DNA of 64,000 nt from Candidatus Calescibacterium sp. (lineage in GTDB: Bacteria > DRYD01), in assembly GCA_025059235.1 (NCBI GenBank), contig JANXCV010000002.1, positions 333,498 through 397,497 on the forward strand, in the 5' to 3' direction. The translations under genes were made by a program, and so were the position numbers. Within the stretch, counting starts at the first letter, position 1. Each line of letters opens with the position of its first letter. Positions 52,173 to 60,381 of the stretch are shown here, one piece after another. The notes below the pieces were generated by a model. The model was not told the DNA's origin and did no database searches. It saw only the letters and a program-made list of their open reading frames with translations.

Positions 52173-54014
52173 ATGGCTAACATAATAATAGTTGGTGGTG
52201 GACTTGCAGGCTTAATGGCTACTATGAGACTTGGGGAAAGGGGACATAAGATAAAACTATTTTCAATAGTGCCCGTGAAACGTTCCCATAGCGTTTGTGC
52301 ACAAGGAGGAATAAATGCAGCTATAAATGCTAAAGGAGAAGGAGATAGTCCATTCCTACACTTTTACGAAACTATATATGGGGGAGATTTCCTTGCAAAT
52401 CAACCACCTGTACTAGGAATGGCAGAGTTAGCCCCTAAGATCGTTTACCTATTCGATAGAATGGGAGTACCATTCAATAGAACCCCTGAAGGAAATATAG
52501 ATTTCCGCAGGTTCGGTGGAACGCTTTTCCATAGGACTGCTTTCGCTGGTGCTACTACAGGTCAACAACTATTATACGCCCTAGACGAGCAAGTAAGAAA
52601 GCTAGAAAAAGATGGAATAGTACAAAAATTTGAACCGTTTCAGTTGCTAAGAATCATAATCGATAACGATGGTATATGTAAAGGTATAGTAGCAATGGAT
52701 CTATATACTGGACAAATATCTGCACATACTGCCGATGCCGTTATCTTAGCAACAGGTGGATTAGGATATATTTTCAAGCATAACACAAACAGCATAATTA
52801 ACACTGGTTCTGCTGGAAGTATTGCTTATCAGCAAGGTGCATACTGGGCTAATCCTGAATTCATACAAGTTCATCCAACAGCTATGAAAGGTAAAGATAA
52901 AAATAGGCTCATATCTGAAAGTGTAAGAGGAGAGGGTGGAAGAGTTTGGGCTTATGATGCAGAAGGTAAAAAGAGATACTTCTTAGAAGAATGGTATCCA
53001 GGATATGGAAATCTAGTTCCTCGCGACATAGCTAGTAGAGCAATATACAAAGCAGTCTACGAATTAGGCTACCATACAGCTGAAGGAGAACCAATGGTAT
53101 ACCTCGATATAACGGATTTGGTCAAACAAAAAGGAAAAGAATATGTCAAAGCTAAGCTTGGAGGAGTATTGGAAATATACGAAAAATTTTCCGGAGTGGA
53201 TCCATATACTAACCCAATGAAAATTTTTCCAGCAGTTCATTATTCTATGGGTGGACTTTGGGTAGATTACAACCAAATGACAAATATTCCTGGATTATTC
53301 GCTATTGGTGAGCAAGATTACGAATATCACGGTGCAAATAGATTAGGTGCAAATTCTCTCCTCTCCTGCCTTTACGCAGGATACATAATGCCTCCTATAA
53401 TAGAAAACTATGTCAAAAATACTATTCCCATAGTTTCTGAAAGTTGTATAAAAGAACATCTTTCTATTGTAAATGAAGAGATAAATAGAATAAAGAACAT
53501 GAAGGGGGATATAAATCCGTATTTACTTGCAGAAGAGTTTAGGAATGTTATGTCAGAAAAAGTAACTGTTATTAGAAACGAAGAAGGCTTAAGATATGCC
53601 TATAATTTCGTGAAAGAATGTATAGAAAAATACAACTATATTAATGCATATGTTTTTGACAATGATTACCCCGTAGTTAGTATTTCTTTTATTAAGCAGC
53701 TAAAAGACATGCTTATACTTTCCCTTGCAATAATAAAGGGAGCTATGGAAAGAAAGGAAAGCAGGGGAGCCCATTATAGAACAGATTTTCCCCATAGAGA
53801 TGATGAAAATTTCCTGAAAACCACTAAAGCAAAGTTTAACCCTAAAACCCTTGATCCCGAAATATCTTACGATCCAGTAGATACCTGTATCATTCAACCC
53901 CAAGAAAGAGAATATAAAAGCTCTCATAAAGAAAAAGTAAACAAAGCCCTGGATTTATACGAAAAAAATAAATCCAAGATAGAACAACTTAAGAAAGAAG
54001 TTATAAGAGTATAA
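52173..54014 (+). CDS. Fumarate reductase/succinate dehydrogenase flavoprotein subunit (unaccompanied)
   Basis: Catalytic FAD subunit interconverting succinate and fumarate. About 613 residues, with FAD-binding IIIVGGGLAGLMATMRL, SHSVCAQGGINAA (His for covalent FAD), EGDSPFLHFYETIYGGDFL, VHPTAM, LISESVRGEGGRVW and HRRF-type FAD loop HGANRLGANSLLSCL. The pattern fits the Bacillus/Wolinella-type (type B) enzyme. I take ATG 52173, after AAGGAAGAGATAGG, over TTG 52152. Neither the iron-sulfur (FrdB) nor the membrane (FrdC) gene is next to it: an EF-hand gene follows at 54119 and a nucleoside transporter beyond. Those subunits may be elsewhere in the genome, or this is a soluble enzyme. Confidence 0.9.
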   Translation: MANIIIVGGGLAGLMATMRLGERGHKIKLFSIVPVKRSHSVCAQGGINAAINAKGEGDSPFLHFYETIYGGDFLANQPPVLGMAELAPKIVYLFDRMGVPFNRTPEGNIDFRRFGGTLFHRTAFAGATTGQQLLYALDEQVRKLEKDGIVQKFEPFQLLRIIIDNDGICKGIVAMDLYTGQISAHTADAVILATGGLGYIFKHNTNSIINTGSAGSIAYQQGAYWANPEFIQVHPTAMKGKDKNRLISESVRGEGGRVWAYDAEGKKRYFLEEWYPGYGNLVPRDIASRAIYKAVYELGYHTAEGEPMVYLDITDLVKQKGKEYVKAKLGGVLEIYEKFSGVDPYTNPMKIFPAVHYSMGGLWVDYNQMTNIPGLFAIGEQDYEYHGANRLGANSLLSCLYAGYIMPPIIENYVKNTIPIVSESCIKEHLSIVNEEINRIKNMKGDINPYLLAEEFRNVMSEKVTVIRNEEGLRYAYNFVKECIEKYNYINAYVFDNDYPVVSISFIKQLKDMLILSLAIIKGAMERKESRGAHYRTDFPHRDDENFLKTTKAKFNPKTLDPEISYDPVDTCIIQPQEREYKSSHKEKVNKALDLYEKNKSKIEQLKKEVIRV

Positions 54015-54118
54015 ACTTCACGCAGGGTTTTTACATATATTTAATAATTTATCCATAGCATAAATATCTTGCAAGTCCATTATTATTACTGATATCACTA
54101 TTTGGGAGGTGAAAATAG

Positions 54119-54487
54119 ATGATACATGGTATTGATACAAAAAGTAGTAAACCAAGTTATAAGGTATGTTACCAGGAAAATGGTAAAGAGTTATGTCTGG
54201 ATACATCAAAGATTCTTCAGGATGAATTTGTAAAGAACTTATCAGAAGAAGATAGAGCTTTTATAGAGAAATTTTTTTCCTACTTCCTAAAGGCTGACAA
54301 AAATAACGATAAAATCATAGAAAAAAAAGAGTTTATGGATGTAATTCATATGTACGTAAAATCTTTCTATCCTTCAGAGAATATAATCTATAATGGTCCC
54401 TTTTCAGAGGAAAAATCGATAAAGACATATTTTCATTACCTTCTCGAGATCTTCAAAAAGTATGGTGTTAGGAATTTTGTTGTTTGA
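54119..54487 (+). CDS. Small EF-hand protein
   Basis: 122-residue protein with one clear calcium-binding EF-hand loop, ADKNNDKIIEKKEF (about 60-73; Asp, Asn, Asp, Ile, Glu at loop positions 1, 3, 5, 7 and 12). The flanking helices SEEDRAFIEKFFSYFL and FMDVIHMYVKSF fit the hand. A second, degenerate hand may lie near 95-115. It has no signal peptide or membrane segment. It follows the flavoprotein gene by 104 bp, with a GGGAGGTG ribosome-binding site, and is convergent with nupC at 1 bp. A role in calcium sensing or buffering is inferred; partner unknown. Confidence 0.75.
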   Translation: MIHGIDTKSSKPSYKVCYQENGKELCLDTSKILQDEFVKNLSEEDRAFIEKFFSYFLKADKNNDKIIEKKEFMDVIHMYVKSFYPSENIIYNGPFSEEKSIKTYFHYLLEIFKKYGVRNFVV

Positions 54488-54488
54488 T

Positions 54489-55958
54489 TTAGAACGTGGT
54501 ATGCGATATTATTATACCTGCTATAACTGCTGAGGAGAAGTTGGCTAGGTTACCAATTATGAGAGCCTTTAATCCAAGTTGCGCTATTGTTGGTCTTATT
54601 TTGGGTTCTAAGGCTCCTATTCCTCCTATTTGTATACCTATTGAGCTAAAATTTGCAAAGCCTGCCAGAGCATAACTCAAAATTATTTTTGTCTGCATCG
54701 ACATTGCTTCAGGGTTTTCAGATATCGCTTTGGCAAAATTACTGTAAGCAACAAACTCATTTATTACTATCTTTTGGCTTATAAAGCTTGCTGCTAGAAA
54801 AGCCTCTTGTTTGGGAATTCCTAAGAGGTAAGCTATAGGATAAGCTATCAACGATAGAACGTCCTGAAAAGTGAATGGCTTAAAACTTGAAAGAAACCCT
54901 ATATTACTGAATAACCACTTTGTTAAGTTGAATACCAGATCATTCAATAGGGTTATTAGACTTATAAATGCCAGTAGCATTGCTCCTACGTTGAATGCAA
55001 GAAACATACCGTCTCTGGCTCCCAAAGTTATAGCTTCAAAAATATTTGTACCCTGTTTTTCTAGCTTTATTTTTATATCACCTCTTGTTACGGGTTCACC
55101 GGTTTCTGGAATCAAGGTTTTGGACATATATACAGAAGCCGTTACTGATAGAATAATTGCCGTAAGCAAGTGCCCTGCTATCGTTGGTATGTAGGGGCTG
55201 ATCATTGCAACATAAGCAGCCATTACCCCTCCAGCCATAGTAGCCATTCCTGCTGACATGACCGTAAAGATTTCTGATCTGGTAAGTAGAGCTAAGAAAG
55301 GCTTTATTATCAACGGAGCTTCTGTTTGACCTACGAACAGTTTTGCAGATGCTACTACAGACTCAGCACCGGATGTCCCTAGAACTCTCATCATCACCCA
55401 AGCATATGCTCTAATTACTAGTTCCATTATTCCTATGTAGTATAGCAAATAAATCAGAGCACCAAAGAAAACTATTGTTGGTAATATTATGAATGTAAAG
55501 TTTACAAGGGAAGGTTCTAATTTACTAGTTACAAAACTTGCAAATAAAAACTCTATACCCTTTTTAGCGTAGTCCATAAGGGCTAAGAATACATCGTTTG
55601 CTGCTTTGAATATACCCACTATATCTTGAGTCAAAAGTAAAAGTACTGCCAAAACTAATTGAAATAGGAAACCAACTACTAGCGTTTTGTAGTTTATCGC
55701 TCTGATATTTTCACTTAAGAAAAAGAGAGTAATGAATATAAACATCAATCCTATTATTCCACGGATAAACTTATTTGAATCAAACAAATTCGCTAGAAAA
55801 AATAAAAGACCTACACATGAAAGATATAGCACTAATCTTATAACGTTATTTATTATCGGATTACTTATGTTTTTGGGGTTTTCCCCTTGGTTTTTGCCAT
55901 GAATTGTTTGATTTTCTTGTTCCTGGATATTGTTATTATCTGTTTTTTGATCATCCAT
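54489..55958 (-). CDS. nupC: Concentrative nucleoside transporter (CNT/NupC family)
   Basis: Takes up nucleosides with H+ or Na+ across the inner membrane. The 489-residue protein has about ten membrane segments and the family motifs GTSGAESVVASAKLFVGQTEAPLIIKPFLALLTRSEIFTVMSAGMATMAGGVMAAY and, near the C-terminus, FINEFVAYSNFAKAI and SYALAGFANFSSIGIQIGGIGALEP. These GQTEAPL and EFVAY-S and NFSSIGI elements define CNT proteins. The N-terminal 40 residues are hydrophilic, Asn- and Gln-rich, and lengthen it slightly over E. coli NupC. With tdk at 3781 it would supply nucleosides. It is preceded by GGAGTAACT-type sequence on its strand. Confidence 0.92.
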   Translation of the reverse strand: MDDQKTDNNNIQEQENQTIHGKNQGENPKNISNPIINNVIRLVLYLSCVGLLFFLANLFDSNKFIRGIIGLMFIFITLFFLSENIRAINYKTLVVGFLFQLVLAVLLLLTQDIVGIFKAANDVFLALMDYAKKGIEFLFASFVTSKLEPSLVNFTFIILPTIVFFGALIYLLYYIGIMELVIRAYAWVMMRVLGTSGAESVVASAKLFVGQTEAPLIIKPFLALLTRSEIFTVMSAGMATMAGGVMAAYVAMISPYIPTIAGHLLTAIILSVTASVYMSKTLIPETGEPVTRGDIKIKLEKQGTNIFEAITLGARDGMFLAFNVGAMLLAFISLITLLNDLVFNLTKWLFSNIGFLSSFKPFTFQDVLSLIAYPIAYLLGIPKQEAFLAASFISQKIVINEFVAYSNFAKAISENPEAMSMQTKIILSYALAGFANFSSIGIQIGGIGALEPKIRPTIAQLGLKALIIGNLANFSSAVIAGIIISHTTF

Positions 55959-56100
55959 AGGAAGTTACTCCTTAAAGAAATACATCACAAAAATAAAAAT
56001 TCTTTTCTTAATTATCTTACCCTTCATAAATCACGTAGGAAAATTTAGTGATTTTGAAGAAATAAAATGAAAAAAATATTAACTAGTTGGGTGAAAATGA

Positions 56101-57012
56101 ATGAGCGAAAACAACTTATCAATAATACACAGCAAAATAGCTCTAATCGAAAGTAAAAGAAAAGAACTAAAAAAGAAGAAAGAAAGAATAACTAAATGGT
56201 ATTGGTACACTTTTTTCGTATTACTTTTTTCTACAATACTTGCAGCTGTAATTTATTTTTTGCAATCTAAAGAATATTCCAATCCTGTCTATATAGCTTT
56301 TTGTATGTGTTTTCTTATACCGACTGTAAGTTTTACCTTATCGACTTTTTTATCATTCTTTTTTAAAGACAAAACAGAAGAAGAATATAAATCTTTTATA
56401 AAAAGTATAATATCGCCTAGTGATCTACAGCTTTTTGATTTACAAGTTAAAGATATAGGAAAACTAAAGATATCTTCTGTAGAATATATACCTCAAGACA
56501 TACGGTATGTAGTGAAGGATTTTTCAAGAAAACCACCAGATAAAAAAAATCAGAATAAAAATATCCATATAAAATATAACAGTTATTCTACAATTGAAAA
56601 TGAAGACAAAAAGATGCATATAGTATCTTTTTCAGTCTATATTCCAAAGGGAAATTCATACAAGAAAGAATTTTCTTGTATAGCAGCTATCTCGAAAAGT
56701 GATAAATCAAAAGCTCATCAGGAAGATGAAAAAATTAAACTAGATAATTCACAACTAAAATATGTAGATGTACACAGGGAAAATCATACCTATAGAATAT
56801 ACTACCATTACATAAATAGAGATGTTTCCGAATTCTCGTTTAGTGTAAACGAGGAATTCACCATGCAAAGATTGGAAAACGAATTGAAGAGGATAGAGAA
56901 TTATTTTATCTGCTTTTTCTATTCTCCTGACGTATTAGATACTTTTGACTCTGGCGGTTCAGAAGGATCGGATAATTACAATGGATCGGACGCAGGTGTA
57001 GGATATTATTAA
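56101..57012 (+). CDS. Membrane protein of unknown function
   Basis: I do not recognise this 303-residue protein. N-terminal residues 1-35 are charged and coiled-coil-like (ESKRKELKKKKERITK), then two membrane segments (about 36-55 and 65-88), and a soluble C-terminal domain of about 200 residues with a beta-rich, Lys- and Ser-rich pattern and an acidic, Gly- and Ser-rich tail (DTFDSGGSEGSDNYNGSDAG). The overall layout is like DUF3137-type proteins, but I see no diagnostic residue. It stands alone between divergent nupC and tRNA-Val. The start ATG 56101 follows GGGTGAAAATGA. Confidence 0.6.
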   Translation: MSENNLSIIHSKIALIESKRKELKKKKERITKWYWYTFFVLLFSTILAAVIYFLQSKEYSNPVYIAFCMCFLIPTVSFTLSTFLSFFFKDKTEEEYKSFIKSIISPSDLQLFDLQVKDIGKLKISSVEYIPQDIRYVVKDFSRKPPDKKNQNKNIHIKYNSYSTIENEDKKMHIVSFSVYIPKGNSYKKEFSCIAAISKSDKSKAHQEDEKIKLDNSQLKYVDVHRENHTYRIYYHYINRDVSEFSFSVNEEFTMQRLENELKRIENYFICFFYSPDVLDTFDSGGSEGSDNYNGSDAGVGYY

Positions 57013-57160
57013 TTCGGTCTCAATTCATTCAAAGCAAAATTTCGTATCTAACTGAGTGGATTAGATGTAAAACATTCATAATTTTGATAAAGTTACTCCT
57101 GACATAAGATCTCAAACTATTCTATATATTGTTTTACTTGGTCTGAATGCTAATTATCCG

Positions 57161-57190
57161 TTGACTGGGATGGTAGTTAATAGATATATT
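57161..57190 (+). promoter_or_regulatory. Putative promoter for tRNA-Val-accA
   Basis: TTGACT (57161-57166) and TATATT (57185-57190) are 18 bp apart, a good sigma-70-like match. It lies 41 bp before the tRNA and would give a short 5' leader ending in the tRNA. Position and match make it the best promoter candidate I see in the window. Confidence 0.5.
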
Positions 57191-57231
57191 TTGAAGGTTA
57201 GTTATGAAGAGAATAGAATAATATTTTTAGT

Positions 57232-57305
57232 GGGCGGGTAGCTCAGGTGGTTAGAGCGCTTGCGTGACATGCAAGAGGTCACAGGTTCAACTCCTGTCTC
57301 GCCCA
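57232..57305 (+). tRNA. tRNA-Val (GAC)
   Basis: Cloverleaf: acceptor GGGCGGG with CTCGCCC (one G-T pair), D stem GCTC/GAGC, anticodon stem CTTGC/GCAAG with loop GTGACAT, T arm ACAGG-TTCAACT-CCTGT. Anticodon GAC reads Val codons GTC and GTT. CCA is not encoded. The accA start lies 10 nt after the discriminator base, so both are on one transcript. Confidence 0.95.
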
Positions 57306-57315
57306 CTCATCACCA

Positions 57316-58299
57316 ATGGAAGACATCCTTAACATATTCGAAATAGAAAAACTACTCGATATACTCGAACAAAGAATCAACCTTTTAAGAGATCTTAAAA
57401 AAAATGGCAAACTTTCAAATCCCCAAGAATTAGAACTACTCGAAATAAAAACACAGAAAATAATAGAAGAATTAAAACAAAAAATACATCCCTTTAATAG
57501 AGTTCAAATAGCAAGACATCCTAAAAGACCTGTTCTACAGGACATCCTCGAAAATGTATTTTCTGAATTTATTGAGCTAAAGGGGGATAGATATGTAGGC
57601 GATGATTCTTCTATTACCGCTGGACTAGCGAAGCTAGAAGACTATCCAGTATTTGTAATTGGACATAATAAAGGAAGAAGTACTAATGAAAAAATAAAAA
57701 GAAATTATGGAATGCCTAACCCGGAAGGGTTTTATAAAGCCATAAGGATAATGGAAGTAGCGAATAATTTTAGAACTCCATTAATAACCATAGTTGATAC
57801 CCCAGGTGCATACCCTGGTGATAAAGCTGAACAAAACGGACAATATATTGCTATATCAAGATCGATTTCAAAAATGTTTGATCTGGATATACCTGTAATT
57901 TGTTTGGTTCTTTCAGAGGGAGGTTCTGGTGGAGCTCTTGCTATAGCTGTAGCTAACTATGTTATCATGATGGAAAATGCTTACTATTCTGTTATATCCC
58001 CTGAAGGTGCAGCTTCTATTCTATACAGGGATTCTTCAAAGGCACCTCTCGCAGCTAAAAACCTTAAACTAACTTCTTATGACTTATTAGAACTTGGAAT
58101 AATCGATGATATAATCTACGAACCATTATTGGGTATGCACAGAAATTTAACCAAGGCATACAAAGATATCAGAACTAAACTCATTGAATATCTTGAAAAG
58201 GCAATTCAGATAAATGATCTAAAACAACACAGATTCAATAGATTCAAAAAAATTGGAATTTTTGAGCATATAGTGAATGAACATAGCTATCTTAACTAA
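57316..58299 (+). CDS. accA: Acetyl-CoA carboxylase carboxyltransferase subunit alpha
   Basis: With AccD, transfers the carboxyl group from biotin to acetyl-CoA, making malonyl-CoA for fatty acids. The 327-residue protein has RHPKRPVLQDIL, FIELKGDRYVGDDSSITAGLA, NPEGFYKAIRIMEVAN, TIVDTPGAYPGDKAEQNGQ, ISRSISKMFDLDIPVICLVLSEGGSGGALAIAVANYVIMMENAYYSVISPEGAASIL and LLGMHRN, the full AccA pattern including the oxyanion-hole glycine region. Length is typical. The ATG is 10 nt after tRNA-Val with no ribosome-binding site. Its 3' end overlaps the glycosyltransferase gene by 23 bp. Confidence 0.96.
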   Translation: MEDILNIFEIEKLLDILEQRINLLRDLKKNGKLSNPQELELLEIKTQKIIEELKQKIHPFNRVQIARHPKRPVLQDILENVFSEFIELKGDRYVGDDSSITAGLAKLEDYPVFVIGHNKGRSTNEKIKRNYGMPNPEGFYKAIRIMEVANNFRTPLITIVDTPGAYPGDKAEQNGQYIAISRSISKMFDLDIPVICLVLSEGGSGGALAIAVANYVIMMENAYYSVISPEGAASILYRDSSKAPLAAKNLKLTSYDLLELGIIDDIIYEPLLGMHRNLTKAYKDIRTKLIEYLEKAIQINDLKQHRFNRFKKIGIFEHIVNEHSYLN

Positions 58300-59479
58300 C
58301 GTTTTTTTTCCTGTTACAAACGGAGTTGTTCACAGTATACATCTGCTATCTCGAGGATTGAAAGAACTTGAAAAAAACGTAAGTGTTATTTCTTCTGAAC
58401 ACCCTAAATTCAACCAACAAATTATAAGTCAATATAACATAAACTACAACGTAGTCAAATTAAAGTCAATCTATTTCCCTGGGATAGACTATTGTATACC
58501 TAATCCATTTATATCAGAACATGAAGAAAAGCTAAAGGACATAAAAGCTGATATAATCCAGATAAATCATCCATTCATGATCTACAGACTATCGAAAATA
58601 TTAAAAAAATATAATCCCAAATCAAAAGTCTTATTTGTATATCATACTCAATATCATATGTATCATCACTACTTCAGGGTAATCCCTAAGTTTATTTATA
58701 ACAAATTTTTAGATTTTCATTTAAAAGAAATATTTGAATTTGTAGATGCTGTCGTATTCCCTTCATTAAGTATAAAAAAAGCTGTTGAGAATAAATTTGA
58801 AAAATACAAGGACAAGTTTATCTATATATCCAACCCCGTAGATTTAGATCATATTAAACACTATAATGAAGATAAGGTTAATCATCTGAAAATGAGAAAT
58901 AATCTTGAAGGTAAATTTATAATAGGATTTGTCGGAAGGTTGGAAAAAGAAAAAAATATAGATAAACTTCTTGAACTTTTTAAACATATTCTAGACTTCT
59001 TTAGAGAGAAGTCTATTGAAAATATAAGGTTGGTTATTGTCGGAGGAGGAACAGAATATAACAATCTAGTTAAATACGCTAATTCATTAAGATTGAATGA
59101 TTATGTAATCTTTTTAGGAAAAGTTGATTACAAAGAAATACCAAATTACTATAGGATTATGGATGTTTTTGTTACTCTTTCTTTAACAGAGGTGAAACCT
59201 TTGGCTTATCTGGAAAGTTTAGCTTCCGGTGTTCCTATAGTATCTTTCAGAGCTGCTGGAACCGACGATTTGATTATTGATAAATATAATGGCTTTCTTA
59301 TTGATTACAATCCAGGATACACTGACAAATTTGTTGAAGTAATCTATAATTTGTACTCTAACAGAGAATTACTCAAACAAATTAAGTACAATTCTTATTT
59401 ATCTTCACAAAATTATTGTTATTTGAAAATAGCTGGTAAATACTTAGAAACTTATCAAGACCTATGTAAGCGAAATTAA
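58277..59479 (+). CDS. Glycosyltransferase (GT4, diacylglycerol glucosyltransferase-like)
   Basis: GT-B sugar transferase of 400 residues. The N-terminal ILTNVFFPVTNGVVHSIHLLSRGLKEL and INHPFMIYRL match GT4 enzymes that glucosylate diacylglycerol or related acceptors (PimB/DgdA-type). The C-terminal half has GFVGRLEKEKNIDKLLELF, YVIFLGKVDYKEIPNYYRIMDVFVTLSLTE and the donor site VKPLAYLESLASGVPIVSFRAAGTDDLI, where E in LESL and the GVP are usual. Acceptor is not proven. It overlaps accA by 23 bp, so synthesis of fatty acids and of a glycolipid may be translated together. A different GT4 protein is at 41734. Confidence 0.85.
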   Translation: MNIAILTNVFFPVTNGVVHSIHLLSRGLKELEKNVSVISSEHPKFNQQIISQYNINYNVVKLKSIYFPGIDYCIPNPFISEHEEKLKDIKADIIQINHPFMIYRLSKILKKYNPKSKVLFVYHTQYHMYHHYFRVIPKFIYNKFLDFHLKEIFEFVDAVVFPSLSIKKAVENKFEKYKDKFIYISNPVDLDHIKHYNEDKVNHLKMRNNLEGKFIIGFVGRLEKEKNIDKLLELFKHILDFFREKSIENIRLVIVGGGTEYNNLVKYANSLRLNDYVIFLGKVDYKEIPNYYRIMDVFVTLSLTEVKPLAYLESLASGVPIVSFRAAGTDDLIIDKYNGFLIDYNPGYTDKFVEVIYNLYSNRELLKQIKYNSYLSSQNYCYLKIAGKYLETYQDLCKRN

Positions 59480-60381
59480 TATTTAACATTAAGAACACAT
59501 ATCTTTTGCTACGACTTTTAGTCCGATAGAAACTAAAAAAGCATAAAATATCGTTCAGTAAAAAGCTTCATATATAGGATTAGCAAGAAGGATATTTTGC
59601 TTTATTCCCAATACTTTGGTACGCAGAACTCTCCTTGTTACAGGATTTTTATCAAAAAGGATTATGCGTTGATAGAAGTTCCTCTTGGGTATAAACCACA
59701 TTTTCAATATTGTCAAATATAGTAATCATTAAAATGTTTTGTGAATTAGTATACTAGTACCAACCTTCAAACGCATATGTTATAGTGTCTAGAAAGATTT
59801 TTCAAATTTCCCAAGATGAGACAGAAAGTAGTATTTGCTTTGATTGAAAAGATTATAAATGAAGTATGTATTGATAATCTTATTTGTTCGGACAAGTTTA
59901 CTCCGATTGGAAGCCTCTTGATCCCAACCATTAACAAGATATCTGAAGAAAATGAGTTTGAACTTATTGTTTGTTAAATTTTTCTTAAAATTCATGTTTA
60001 CTGACTTTTATCAATATTTTTCTCGCATAAAATTATTGAATTTTGTCAGAATTTTTGAACTTTCAGACTAATAAACAAGAGAGTAAGAAAAAACTTCCTC
60101 GTATTTTTGGATTTTTGGTGGTATTTTTTACCCTACTTGAGAAAATCACACCCTTCCCCCTTTTCTATTCAACAAGAATGGAAATAAATACCTAGTAAAC
60201 AAAGATTTACAATAGGTGTATATCTCAAGGAGAAAGTGCAAAAAATGGAAAAATAGATATTAATCAATTTGGACGCTCTTCGATCAGTGGAAACCAAAAG
60301 CATTTTTACTCGATCCAAAAAGGATAATATCGAATGTCTAATGAATTTTATAGATGAGCATTAAATAGGGAGGGTTAAAAG
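59480..60381. other. Eroded intergenic region
   Basis: About 900 bp with no intact gene between the glycosyltransferase and P5C dehydrogenase genes. Two short plus-strand reading stretches (59573-59722 and 59816-59977) look like decayed coding sequence. Beyond them, from about 60000 to 60360, I see nothing clear. An upstream GGGAGGGT at 60368-60375 belongs to the next gene. Confidence 0.5.
59573..59977 (+). pseudogene. Possible decayed gene remnants
   Basis: One stretch (59573-59722) reads ISKKDILLYSQYFGTQN then RIFIKKDYALIEVPLGY. It is faintly like the C-terminal RNA-binding module of DEAD-box helicases (a 'GRIDIxDxFSFVEVP' strand). A second frame (59816-59977) gives 53 codons, MRQKVVFALIEKIINEV and so on, with no match I know. 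Neither has a ribosome-binding site. The helicase idea is weak and needs a profile search. Confidence 0.25.
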
